Part shown: in pieces, positions 1-6,654 of the stretch
Position numbering within the stretch: position 1 is the stretch's first letter
Layout: every line of letters starts with the position of its first letter
From: Bordetella parapertussis
GTDB taxonomy: Bacteria > Pseudomonadota > Gammaproteobacteria > Burkholderiales > Burkholderiaceae_C
Direction: 5' to 3'
DNA: 12,287 nucleotides
Assembly: GCA_945882755.1 (NCBI GenBank)
Contig: CAMCWS010000065.1
Location: 1-12,287 of the forward strand
Notes under the pieces: generated by a model
Database searches by the model: none
The model's input: only the letters and a program-made list of their open reading frames with translations
What the model was told of the DNA's origin: nothing
Position numbers and translations under genes: made by a program

Positions 1-32
1 AAAGCATGTTGATGCACAACGCACCAACATGC
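1..32 (-). terminator. Candidate intrinsic terminator downstream of fliS
   Basis: A perfect 8-bp inverted repeat (GCATGTTG at 4-11, CAACATGC at 25-32) encloses a 13-nt loop. Read on the minus strand, the direction of fliS transcription, the stem is followed by TTT at the window edge, so a longer T tract may lie outside. The hairpin begins 59 nt beyond the fliS stop. It could equally end a convergent gene to the left, or be a protein-binding palindrome. The T tract cannot be confirmed from this window. Confidence 0.4.
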
Positions 33-63
33 CTCGCAAAACTCTCCCTAGATTAACTGATAA

Positions 64-87
64 ATTTGTCGATTTATACCGACAAAT
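64..87 (-). repeat. 8-bp inverted repeat just downstream of fliS
   Basis: ATTTGTCG (64-71) and CGACAAAT (80-87) form a perfect 8-bp inverted repeat around an 8-nt AT-rich loop. It starts 3 nt beyond the fliS stop codon. The stem is AT-rich and is followed on the minus strand by TTAT rather than a clear T run. It may help mRNA 3' end formation together with the second hairpin at 4-32, or be an operator-like palindrome. No function is certain. Confidence 0.35.
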
Positions 88-90
88 ATT

Positions 91-513
91 TCAATTTACA
101 AATTCACGCCCAGGGGTGGTTCGCGGGATCAAAGCAGGCACGGTTTCCCATGCGCTGCGGATTTCAGTCATCAGGCCATGGATTTCTTCCAAAGCCGCCA
201 AGTCATTGCGTGCGTTCACATACAGCAAACGGCGCGTGATGTAGTTATAAAGTTCATTCAAATTGGTGGCCAACTCGCCACCTTTTTCAAAATCCAAAGC
301 ACCTTGCAGGCCCAACACAATACGGCTGGCGCGGGCAATCGCTTTGCCTTTTTCAGCGATGTTGTTGTGCTGGATATGGCCTTTGGTGGTCGCCAAGCTC
401 TCGATCAAGCCATCAAACAGCATTTGAATGAGTTCGACATTGTTGGCTTTGGAAACGCCGGTGGTGACCTTGACGTCTCCGTAACTGGCAATGGCTCTGG
501 AATTGGCTCGCAT
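91..513 (-). CDS. fliS: Flagellar secretion chaperone FliS
   Basis: A 140-aa protein close to the usual FliS length (about 120-140 aa). FliS is the cytoplasmic chaperone that binds the C-terminal helices of flagellin, prevents early polymerisation and delivers it to the FlhA export gate. The family pattern is visible: a Tyr-containing N-terminal stretch (ASYGDVKVTTGV, about residues 9-20), the helix VELIQMLFDGLIESL (about 26-40), and a helix with LNELYNYITRRLLYVNA (about 85-101). The ATG at 511-513 is chosen because AGGAG lies 9 nt upstream on the minus strand (523-527). A sigma-28-type promoter lies at 551-577, so fliS can be made separately from the flhA-fliA block. No fliD is adjacent, although fliD commonly precedes fliS. 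The family assignment is firm. Confidence 0.93.
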   Translation of the reverse strand: MRANSRAIASYGDVKVTTGVSKANNVELIQMLFDGLIESLATTKGHIQHNNIAEKGKAIARASRIVLGLQGALDFEKGGELATNLNELYNYITRRLLYVNARNDLAALEEIHGLMTEIRSAWETVPALIPRTTPGREFVN

Positions 514-550
514 GATCAGGTTCTCCTGTGTTCAATCGTTGACCAAGGAT

Positions 551-577
551 AGATCGGCGCCATCAGGCTGAACTTGA
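551..577 (-). promoter_or_regulatory. Sigma-28 (FliA) promoter of fliS
   Basis: On the minus strand, TCAAGTTC (570-577), an 11-nt spacer and GCCGATCT (551-558) match the enterobacterial sigma-28 consensus TAAAGTTT-N11-GCCGATAA at 6 of 8 positions in each box with exact spacing. It lies entirely in the 66-bp gap between the unknown gene (stop at 580) and fliS (start at 513), pointing into fliS, and predicts a leader of about 30 nt. Late flagellar genes such as fliS are commonly FliA-dependent, and fliA is encoded two genes upstream. The match is seen directly; activity is inferred. Confidence 0.65.
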
Positions 578-579
578 GA

Positions 580-1365
580 TCAGGCAGCAACGGGCACCGC
601 CCTTTCTTCGGCAGCAGCTGCCATGGTTGCAGGCGTTTGAGCGGCCTCGGCGGCAGCGGCACGTCCAGGGTTTAACTGCGACAAATCGGGCTCTAACACC
701 TCGCGGCTGGGCTCCACGCTGGGTGCCATCGCCATCGCGGGCAAAGCTGGGGCAGGTGAGGCCGCCGCTGGGGTAGCTGCTTCCTCTGCAGGTGGCAACA
801 TCTCGTCTTCTTGCGCGGAAACAGGGTGAATCAACAAGGTGGCGGAATACGGCTCGCTCAGTCCCAAGCCAATACGGGCGTAAATCATGCCGGTGACTTG
901 GTCCAAGGACTGCTGAATGCGCAGCACATCATCGGCTTGGCTGGTGGCGAAATCGACACCAGCTTGGTACAAACTGGCCAAATGGTGCATGGGCAACCAC
1001 GACACCACCGAGCCACGCGGTGTGGGTACTTGGCGGTTGTTGGTCGGCACACCCACCGTTCCCGCTTTGCCGTGGCTATAGCCTTCCATGAACACTTGTT
1101 CAATGTGCTGGCGCAAGATGGGTTCGTAATGGGGTTTGAGGTCAGACACATGTTTGGCGTCCACGCCAGGCAAGGGAATGCCGCTCATGGCGTCCCACAG
1201 GGTTTTGCCAGCCAATTCGCCAAACAAACCATCGTCGTAGGTGGCGGGCAACTCGGCACGTGAATAACCTTGGTAAATGACGTTGACTTTGTCGATCACA
1301 TACAGAACGAGCAAAAAGACCAACAAGACGCCCCAAACCAAAAACAATTGAAAGAAGCTGTTCAT
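580..1365 (-). CDS. Unrecognised membrane-anchored protein in the flagellar operon
   Basis: I do not recognise this 261-aa protein. It starts with a hydrophobic segment (about residues 4-24, FFQLFLVWGVLLVFLLVLYV) with no cleavage site or lipobox, so it is probably a single-pass membrane anchor. Residues 25-185 look like a folded domain with Tyr, Trp and His residues (HYEPILRQHIEQVFMEGYSHGK at about 79-100; SWLPMHHLASLYQ at about 122-134). From about 190 to the end it is Ala/Pro-rich low complexity, probably a disordered tail. The ATG overlaps the fliA stop (ATGA, 1362-1365) and is preceded by AGGAG with 6-nt spacing (1372-1376), so it is translated with fliA. Its position between fliA and fliS suggests a flagellar or motility role, but nothing visible shows what. 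Topology is ambiguous because charges flanking the anchor are few. Confidence 0.8.
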   Translation of the reverse strand: MNSFFQLFLVWGVLLVFLLVLYVIDKVNVIYQGYSRAELPATYDDGLFGELAGKTLWDAMSGIPLPGVDAKHVSDLKPHYEPILRQHIEQVFMEGYSHGKAGTVGVPTNNRQVPTPRGSVVSWLPMHHLASLYQAGVDFATSQADDVLRIQQSLDQVTGMIYARIGLGLSEPYSATLLIHPVSAQEDEMLPPAEEAATPAAASPAPALPAMAMAPSVEPSREVLEPDLSQLNPGRAAAAEAAQTPATMAAAAEERAVPVAA

Positions 1366-2114
1366 GAAATGCTCCTAGCGGTTTTGAAAATATGCTCCGG
1401 CGCGATTTGCAACTGCACACGCAGCTTTTTCACGACCGACGACAAAATCTGGCTGATGCGAGATTCACTCACCTCTAAAACTTCGCCAATTTCCTTGAGG
1501 TTGAGCTCTTCCACGTAATAAAGCTGCATGACCAATTGCTCGCGTTCGGGCAGCTGACCAATGGCGTTGGTGACCGCGTCCATGAACTCGGCCTCCTCCA
1601 CCATCACATCGGGCTGGTGCGAGGCGTCGTCGGCAATGCTCATCACTTCTTCGGTGACCACTTCCAAGGAATAGGTTTCAAAACGACGCGCTTTGCCGCG
1701 TTCTTTTTGGAAGTCGTCGAGCTCTTTGCCCATGTACTCGGCCATTTCGGCTTGCGTGGGCGCACGGCCCAACTCGGCCGACAACACATGCAGGCTTTCG
1801 TTGTGTTCTTTGTTGAAGGCCACGGCTGAACGTGGCAAAAACGACAAGCGACGCACCTCGTCGAGCATGGCACCACGCACACGGCTGTGGGCAAAATTTT
1901 CAAAATCCACGCCCTTGCTGGCATCGAACACCCGAGAGGCTTCGAGCAAACCCATCATGCCGACCTGAATGAGTTCATCCAGTTCCATGTAGGCGGGAAC
2001 ACGTGCTTTCAAGTGCAAAGCTACGCGCTTGACCAAGCCAAGGTGGGCCAACACCAGTTCCTCGCCTTGTGGGCGAGATTGCTGGTACATCTGCATTGGG
2101 GAGATGGCTCTCAT
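1362..2114 (-). CDS. fliA: Flagellar sigma factor FliA (sigma-28)
   Basis: RNA polymerase sigma factor for late flagellar genes such as flagellin, chaperones and chemotaxis or motor genes. At 250 aa it is of normal length (about 235-250). Region 2 is clear: [22 protein letters not shown] (about residues 43-64) and the hallmark [16 protein letters not shown] (about 74-89), close to the FliA signature. Region 3 covers about 95-145. Region 4 (about 188-232) holds [23 protein letters not shown] and a helix-turn-helix around [15 protein letters not shown]. The ATG at 2112-2114 overlaps the flhG stop by 4 bp, and GAAGAG lies just upstream; Met7 is an alternative start. Its likely targets within this window are the promoter-like sites before fliS and before the carbonic anhydrase gene. 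FlgM, its usual anti-sigma partner, is not present here. Confidence 0.96.
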   Translation of the reverse strand: MRAISPMQMYQQSRPQGEELVLAHLGLVKRVALHLKARVPAYMELDELIQVGMMGLLEASRVFDASKGVDFENFAHSRVRGAMLDEVRRLSFLPRSAVAFNKEHNESLHVLSAELGRAPTQAEMAEYMGKELDDFQKERGKARRFETYSLEVVTEEVMSIADDASHQPDVMVEEAEFMDAVTNAIGQLPEREQLVMQLYYVEELNLKEIGEVLEVSESRISQILSSVVKKLRVQLQIAPEHIFKTARSIS

Positions 2115-2938
2115 GTACTCTTCGTATTGCTTTGCAGCAAACGCTCCATGAAAAACTGCAAGCCGCCCGACGGATGGTCGATGGGTCGCAACTGGGTGGA
2201 TAACTCGGCCAATCGGCGGAAGTCCCGCGCAGCGGCTGTGCCGGGCGCTAATTCCATGACTGACTGGTATTTTTTCAACGCGGCCAACACCATTTCATCG
2301 TTTTCGATGGACGTGAGGTAGTGAATCGACTCGCCCAAGAAACGCACGCAAACGTCGTTCAAACGCTGGTAGAGCTTCCATCCTTGGGTTTGGGTGTCCA
2401 CCAAATTCGGTACCAGGTAAATTTCATCCAGCTTCATTTCCTGCGTCAACACTTTGATGGTGCCGTAAGCGTCAGCGATGGATGAGGGGTCGTCTTGGAC
2501 CACGATGAAGCGGCGCTGGCAAGCAGCCAAAAACGCCAACACCGACGGCGAAATACCGGCTGCCACGTCAACGATGAGGTAGTCGATTTTTTTGCCCAAG
2601 TTGCTGAATGCCTGCACGATGCTGGCCGCTTGCAACTGGCTGAGGGCCGCGAGTTCTTGCACACCCGAGGCGCCTGGAATGAGTTGAATGCCTTGGCGGG
2701 TAGTGATGGTGATTTCTTCAAGGGTTTTTTGACCCGCCAAGAAATGGCTAAGGTTGTATTCGGCCCTTGCGCCCAAAGCGATTTGCGCGTTGGCCAAGCC
2801 AAGGTCGGCGTCAAACAACATGACATCATGACCTCGCTGGGCCAAGGCCACGGCCAAGTTGATGGAAACGGTGGTCTTGCCGACTCCGCCCTTACCGCTG
2901 GCAATGCCGATGACTTCGGTGGTTTTGGTGTTACTCAT
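2111..2938 (-). CDS. flhG: Flagellar number regulator FlhG/FleN (MinD-like ATPase)
   Basis: A 275-aa ParA/MinD-family ATPase that limits flagellar number; in Pseudomonas FleN also restrains the activator FleQ. It has a deviant Walker [11 protein letters not shown] (about residues 14-23), a switch I/A'-type motif [10 protein letters not shown] (about 41-50), and a Walker B-type strand [11 protein letters not shown] (about 139-149). The N-terminus reaches the P-loop after only about 13 residues, so it lacks the DQAxxLR-type activation helix of Bacillus or Shewanella FlhG and resembles FleN. The start ATG (2936-2938) overlaps the end of flhF by 8 bp, and AAGG lies 7 nt upstream (2946-2949). Adjacency to flhF and fliA supports flhG over minD. 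A membrane-targeting amphipathic C-terminal helix is expected in the family but was not analysed here. Confidence 0.94.
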   Translation of the reverse strand: MSNTKTTEVIGIASGKGGVGKTTVSINLAVALAQRGHDVMLFDADLGLANAQIALGARAEYNLSHFLAGQKTLEEITITTRQGIQLIPGASGVQELAALSQLQAASIVQAFSNLGKKIDYLIVDVAAGISPSVLAFLAACQRRFIVVQDDPSSIADAYGTIKVLTQEMKLDEIYLVPNLVDTQTQGWKLYQRLNDVCVRFLGESIHYLTSIENDEMVLAALKKYQSVMELAPGTAAARDFRRLAELSTQLRPIDHPSGGLQFFMERLLQSNTKST

Positions 2939-4316
2939 GGCTAGACCTTGTGTGTTGCGCGGCCAGACGCGAGATTCTGGCAGAAGCCATGGCCAATGTG
3001 CTGGACATGTCTTCCGGGGTTGCCTCGGTATAGCCCAGCGACAAATTCGCCAGTGCCACGGTTACCAATTCTTCGGCCTGCATTTGCAGCGACCATTCGG
3101 CTATGCGTTCGCCGCGGCTGGCGCCACTCACGCCCACATGGCCTTCGGTCAGCACCTGAATCAGGGCCCAAGGCTGGCTGGCTTCATCCAATTTGGAAAT
3201 CATCAGGCTTTGCCATTGAATATGCGGGGTTGAAAGCACTCTGCGCAATGAAGACTGAGAGGCATCGGCAGGAAGAACCACGTGGAATTGTGCCTCTTTG
3301 CAGATGGCGGCAATTTCGCTGACTCGCTCGGCCATTTGAACACCCGGGGTGTCGATGATGAGGAACTTGCGCTGACCGTGTTCTTCCAGCAAAAGTTTCA
3401 AGGTGGTGACGTTGGTGGCACGGAAGCAATCCACGCCTGACTGGGCGCTGAGCAACTGGGCTTGGTTCCAAGCGCCAGCCCGTTGGTCGCTGTAACTGAT
3501 GACCGCAACTTGCTCGCTGCCCCAGTTAACGCTGGCATGTTGAGCCAAGCGAGCCACCATCAAGGATTTGCCAGCACCTGAGGGACCAGCGAGCACATGC
3601 ACGCCTTGGTCTGGTGCTGTGACGCTGCTGTGTTGCATGGAATGGCACAACTGGCGGCGAATTTCGTCCATCGCTGGTTCGACATCTTCAAAACTTTGGA
3701 TGCTGTCAATCAGCAAGGCGCGTAAGGCCACCGGTATGGCGGCCTCTTGCAAGGCGTTGCGCAAAGGCATGAGGTTGCGGGCCAAACCCGTGCCTTGCCA
3801 AGCCATTTGCTGGCTGAGCTTGAATTCTTTGCGCAAGGTGGCGAGTTCTTCACGCACCATTTGAACGATTTCACGCCCACGCAGTGCATCACGCTCTTCG
3901 GCCATGGGCTCTGCGGGTGCCACGGTTTGCACTGGCAAGGCTTCTTCTTGGGCTTTTTTCAGCGCAGCGGCAGGCACAAAACCGGGAACATCTTCCTTGG
4001 TTGGTTTGGCTGGGCGTTTTTGTATGGTGTCATTAAGTACTTTGCCAAAAGTGGCCGGTTCGGGCTGCTCGGCTGGCACATAAACAGGCGCTTTGCTGAC
4101 AGGCGTGGAAGCCAAACTGTAGGTTTTTTCGCTAGGCACGAAGGTTTCTGCCAAAGCAAGCTCGGCATTCATGGGTTCCACATCAACCGCCACGATCAAC
4201 TCGGTTTTGCCTCTCACCTTGCTGGTAGAGATGACAAGCACGTCGGGGCCGTACAAGGCAACTGCCTTCTCGTTGGCCGCCCGGGTGTCACGGGCAATGA
4301 TTCGCTTGAGTTCCAT
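2931..4316 (-). CDS. flhF: Flagellar biosynthesis GTPase FlhF
   Basis: SRP-type GTPase that marks the site, usually the pole, where a flagellum is assembled. The 461 aa show the family layout: a basic N-terminal B domain (about 1-100, beginning [18 protein letters not shown]), a linker with a helical N domain (about 145-235), and the GTPase G domain (about 238-430). Visible G motifs are GPSGAGKS (244-251), IIDTPGV (320-326) and SKLDEA (374-379), followed by SGAS (about 397-400). The usual G2 region around DTYRIGA is altered to YSDQRAGA (about 275-282). The start ATG follows the flhA stop by 32 nt with only a weak ribosome site (ACGAGA). The end overlaps flhG by 8 bp, as expected for a co-translated FlhF/FlhG pair. 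Identification is firm; polar placement is inferred from the family. Confidence 0.94.
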   Translation of the reverse strand: MELKRIIARDTRAANEKAVALYGPDVLVISTSKVRGKTELIVAVDVEPMNAELALAETFVPSEKTYSLASTPVSKAPVYVPAEQPEPATFGKVLNDTIQKRPAKPTKEDVPGFVPAAALKKAQEEALPVQTVAPAEPMAEERDALRGREIVQMVREELATLRKEFKLSQQMAWQGTGLARNLMPLRNALQEAAIPVALRALLIDSIQSFEDVEPAMDEIRRQLCHSMQHSSVTAPDQGVHVLAGPSGAGKSLMVARLAQHASVNWGSEQVAVISYSDQRAGAWNQAQLLSAQSGVDCFRATNVTTLKLLLEEHGQRKFLIIDTPGVQMAERVSEIAAICKEAQFHVVLPADASQSSLRRVLSTPHIQWQSLMISKLDEASQPWALIQVLTEGHVGVSGASRGERIAEWSLQMQAEELVTVALANLSLGYTEATPEDMSSTLAMASARISRLAAQHTRSSHE

Positions 4317-4348
4317 GGTGTTTCTCGTTGGTCAAATAAAAGGTGGGA

Positions 4349-6451
4349 TTAGCCGCGGTTGGTGGCGTTCACTGTGTGAATCACTTTGACAGCTTGGTCA
4401 TCTGGAATTTCGCTGTAGGACAACACCGTCAAATCGCTGACGCGAAAACGAACGGCCTTGGACAGCCAGCTGCGAATCAAGGGCGAGACCACCAAGACGG
4501 CGGCATGGCCTTCGTCTTCCATGGCCCGCGCTCCCATGCGCAGGGAATTGAACAGGTTTTCGGCCAAACTGGGCTCCAAAACCACGGGTTGGCCGGGTTG
4601 GCTTTGCTGCAGCACGTTGTGCAGCAGTTGCTCCAAGCCAGGCTCCAAAGTCATCACGGACAAATTGCTGGACTCGTCGACCAAGTTTTGCATGATCATG
4701 CGACCGAGCTTGGGGCGAACATAAGCCGCAAGCTGCTCGGGGTCGGTGCTGCGGGCACTCGCCTCGGTGAGCGATTCGGTGATGGAGCGCATGTCGCGGA
4801 TCGACACGCCTTCGTTCAACAAATGTTGCAACACGCGGGTGACCACACCCAGCGACAGCTTGCCAGGCACCAACTCTTCCACCAGTTTGGGTGACTTGGC
4901 TGACAGCTTGTCCAAGAGTTGCTGCACTTCGTCGTGGCTGAGCAGATCAGCGGAGTTTTCGCGCAAGACTTTATTCAAATGGGTGGCAATCGCGGTGCTG
5001 GCGTCAACCACGGTGTAGCCCAAGGTACGCGCCAAATCGCGTTGAGAAGATTCGATCCATACGGCTTCCAAACCAAACGCGGGTTCGCGGGTGGGTGTAC
5101 CTTGCAGCTCGCCATAGACTTGGCCGGGGTTGATGGCCAATTCACGGCCCACTTTGATTTCGCCTTTGCCGCGCACCACGCCTTTGAGCACAATGTTGTA
5201 AGAGTCGGGGTCGATGTTCAAGTCGTCGCGGATGCGCACGGGTTGCACCAAAAAGCCAAGTTCTGCAGACAGTTTTTTACGCACACCTTTGACGCGGCTC
5301 ATCAATTCGCCGCCGGTTTCCACATTCACCAAAGGAATCAAACCGTAGCCAATTTCCAAGCCAATCAAGTCCACCTGATCGACATCGTCCCAATCCAAGT
5401 CTTTGGTGGCCTCGGTGGTGGCAGCGGCTTGCGCCTCGGCCACTTGCACGGCTTCGTCCTCGACCTCGCTGCGAATCACCATCAGGCCCAAACCGGCAGT
5501 CACAGCAGCCAAGGTGATGAACATCAGGTGAGGCATGCCGGGGACCAAGCCCAAGGCTGTCAAGATGATGGCGGAAATAAACAAAGCCGATGGATTGGCT
5601 AATTGGGTGTGTGCCTGCTCGGAAATCGATTCAGAGGTGGTGACACGGGTGACGATGATGGCGGTTGCCAAGGACAAGAGCAGCGCAGGAATTTGTGCCA
5701 CCAAGCCGTCACCGATGGTGAGCAAGGTGTAAATCTTGCCGGACTCTGAGACCGACAAATCATGTTGGAGCACACCAATGGCTAAGCCGCCAATCAAGTT
5801 GATCAGCAAAATCAATATGCCGGCAATGGCGTCACCGCTGACAAATTTGGAAGCACCGTCCATGGCACCGAAGAAGTCGGATTCTTGGGACAACTCGGCG
5901 CGGCGTTTTTGAGCTGTGGGTTGGTCGATCACGCCAGCATTCAAGTCGGCGTCAATCGACATTTGTTTGCCAGGCATGGCGTCCAAGGTGAAACGGGCGT
6001 TCACTTCAGAGACGCGGCCCGCACCTTTGGTCACCACGATAAAGTTAATGATCATCAAAATACCAAAGATGATGAAACCCACCACATAGTTACCGGCAAT
6101 CACAAACTCACCAAACGCCGCCACCACTTTGCCTGCAGCGTCGTGGCCGGTATGGCCCTCGACCAAGATGATCCGGGTTGACGCCACGTTCAGCGCCAAG
6201 CGCAACATCGTGGCAAACAACAATACAGTGGGGAAGGATGAAAACTCCAGCGGTTTGCGGGTGCTGATGGCGATCATGATGATCACCAAGCTAATCACAA
6301 TATTAAAAGTAAACAAAAAGTCCAATAAAAGCGGCGGCAACGGCAAAACCAACATGGCCATGATCAACAACACCAAGACGGGAATGCCCAATCCGGTGTA
6401 GTCAAACTTGGTCAAGTTCTGTCGAATCGTTGACAGGGTTAAGGTGCTCAT
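4349..6451 (-). CDS. flhA: Flagellar type III export gate protein FlhA
   Basis: Largest subunit of the inner-membrane flagellar export gate. It uses proton motive force and docks chaperone-substrate complexes, including FliS-flagellin, on its cytoplasmic ring. The 700 aa are full family length. The N-terminal half has about eight membrane segments (for example about 22-62, 112-141, 205-228, 245-268, 287-326). The FHIPEP-family signature is intact: ARFTLDAMPGKQMSIDADLNAG (about 152-173). An acidic linker (about 329-357, including DLDWDDVDQVDL) leads to the soluble domain (about 358-700). The ATG at 6449-6451 begins a normal FlhA N-terminus (QNLTKFDYTGLGIPVLVLLI). It is the first gene of the minus-strand block, behind a sigma-54-type promoter at 6526-6541. 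The usual partner gene flhB is not in the window. Confidence 0.97.
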   Translation of the reverse strand: MSTLTLSTIRQNLTKFDYTGLGIPVLVLLIMAMLVLPLPPLLLDFLFTFNIVISLVIIMIAISTRKPLEFSSFPTVLLFATMLRLALNVASTRIILVEGHTGHDAAGKVVAAFGEFVIAGNYVVGFIIFGILMIINFIVVTKGAGRVSEVNARFTLDAMPGKQMSIDADLNAGVIDQPTAQKRRAELSQESDFFGAMDGASKFVSGDAIAGILILLINLIGGLAIGVLQHDLSVSESGKIYTLLTIGDGLVAQIPALLLSLATAIIVTRVTTSESISEQAHTQLANPSALFISAIILTALGLVPGMPHLMFITLAAVTAGLGLMVIRSEVEDEAVQVAEAQAAATTEATKDLDWDDVDQVDLIGLEIGYGLIPLVNVETGGELMSRVKGVRKKLSAELGFLVQPVRIRDDLNIDPDSYNIVLKGVVRGKGEIKVGRELAINPGQVYGELQGTPTREPAFGLEAVWIESSQRDLARTLGYTVVDASTAIATHLNKVLRENSADLLSHDEVQQLLDKLSAKSPKLVEELVPGKLSLGVVTRVLQHLLNEGVSIRDMRSITESLTEASARSTDPEQLAAYVRPKLGRMIMQNLVDESSNLSVMTLEPGLEQLLHNVLQQSQPGQPVVLEPSLAENLFNSLRMGARAMEDEGHAAVLVVSPLIRSWLSKAVRFRVSDLTVLSYSEIPDDQAVKVIHTVNATNRG

Positions 6452-6525
6452 GGTCGTTTTGTCACTGTTTTTGAAGCATTAAGGGTTCTTTTTCCAAGCG
6501 TTTTTCAACGCCCTCAGGGTGATGA

Positions 6526-6541
6526 AGCAAGCCATGTGCCA
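6526..6541 (-). promoter_or_regulatory. Sigma-54 (-24/-12) promoter of flhA
   Basis: The minus strand reads TGGCACA-TGGC-TTGCT, against the sigma-54 consensus TGGCACG-N4-TTGCW. Spacing is exact, the GG (6539-6540) and GC (6527-6528) doublets are intact, and only one position differs. It points to flhA with a predicted start near 6515 and a leader of about 64 nt. Sigma-54 promoters drive flhA and flhF operons in Pseudomonas and Vibrio under FleQ/FlrA/FlrC-type activators. No activator gene is in this window. The match is direct; use by RpoN is inferred. Confidence 0.7.
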
Positions 6542-6601
6542 GCTTCCTGTATCCGCTTTGGCTTGACACGAGGTGTTTGCAACCACCGGCAAACCATGGC
6601 C

Positions 6602-6617
6602 TGTCACGGTTCTTGCT
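6602..6617 (+). promoter_or_regulatory. Probable sigma-54 promoter of fliK
   Basis: TGTCACG-GTTC-TTGCT matches the sigma-54 consensus TGGCACG-N4-TTGCW with exact spacing and a single change, but that change alters the second G of the normally invariant GG doublet, so strength is uncertain. The GC doublet is at 6615-6616. The predicted start is near 6628, about 27 nt before the fliK ATG. It mirrors the better element facing flhA, which makes chance less likely. Confidence 0.45.
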
Positions 6618-6654
6618 TAAATGCTCTGTCTTTTATGGGAAGCATTGAACGGAT

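Larger units (their letters stand above)
6452..6654. promoter_or_regulatory. Divergent regulatory region between flhA and fliK
   Basis: This 203-bp gap without a gene separates the two divergent flagellar blocks. It holds two sigma-54-like elements, one facing each way, with 60 bp between them. That space could hold a shared activator site. An imperfect dyad (ACAC-GAG-GTGT at 6566-6576) lies within it. A 5-bp hairpin (GCGTT at 6498-6502, AACGC at 6507-6511) falls in the predicted flhA leader. I found no convincing sigma-70 pair or sigma-28 element for either gene. Confidence 0.6.

Noticed and set aside
61..85. Plus-strand sigma-28-like pair (TAAA ... ACCGACAA)
   Set aside because: The spacing is 2 nt too short and it would transcribe antisense into fliS; the match arises from the inverted repeat.
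29..244. Plus-strand ORF of 71 codons at the left edge
   Set aside because: It overlaps fliS antisense, runs through both inverted repeats, and lacks any family resemblance.
516..563. 15-codon minus-strand ORF ending 2 nt before fliS
   Set aside because: Its ATG lies about at or upstream of the predicted transcription start of the sigma-28 promoter and has no ribosome site.
4919..5602. Long plus-strand ORF (227 codons) opposite flhA, with others at 3747-4352 and 4343-4894
   Set aside because: They lie antisense to well-supported flhA and flhF, have no ribosome sites or recognisable domains, and show His/Gln-rich composition typical of a reverse-frame shadow.
6563..6568. Perfect TTGACA -35 hexamer upstream of fliK
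   Set aside because: No -10-like hexamer is present at 16-18 bp downstream (sequence there is GC-rich), and the sigma-54-like element fits better.
6563..6580. TGACACG...TTGCA as a sigma-54 promoter for fliK
   Set aside because: The spacing between the two boxes is 2 nt too long, which sigma-54 does not normally tolerate, and the GG doublet is broken.
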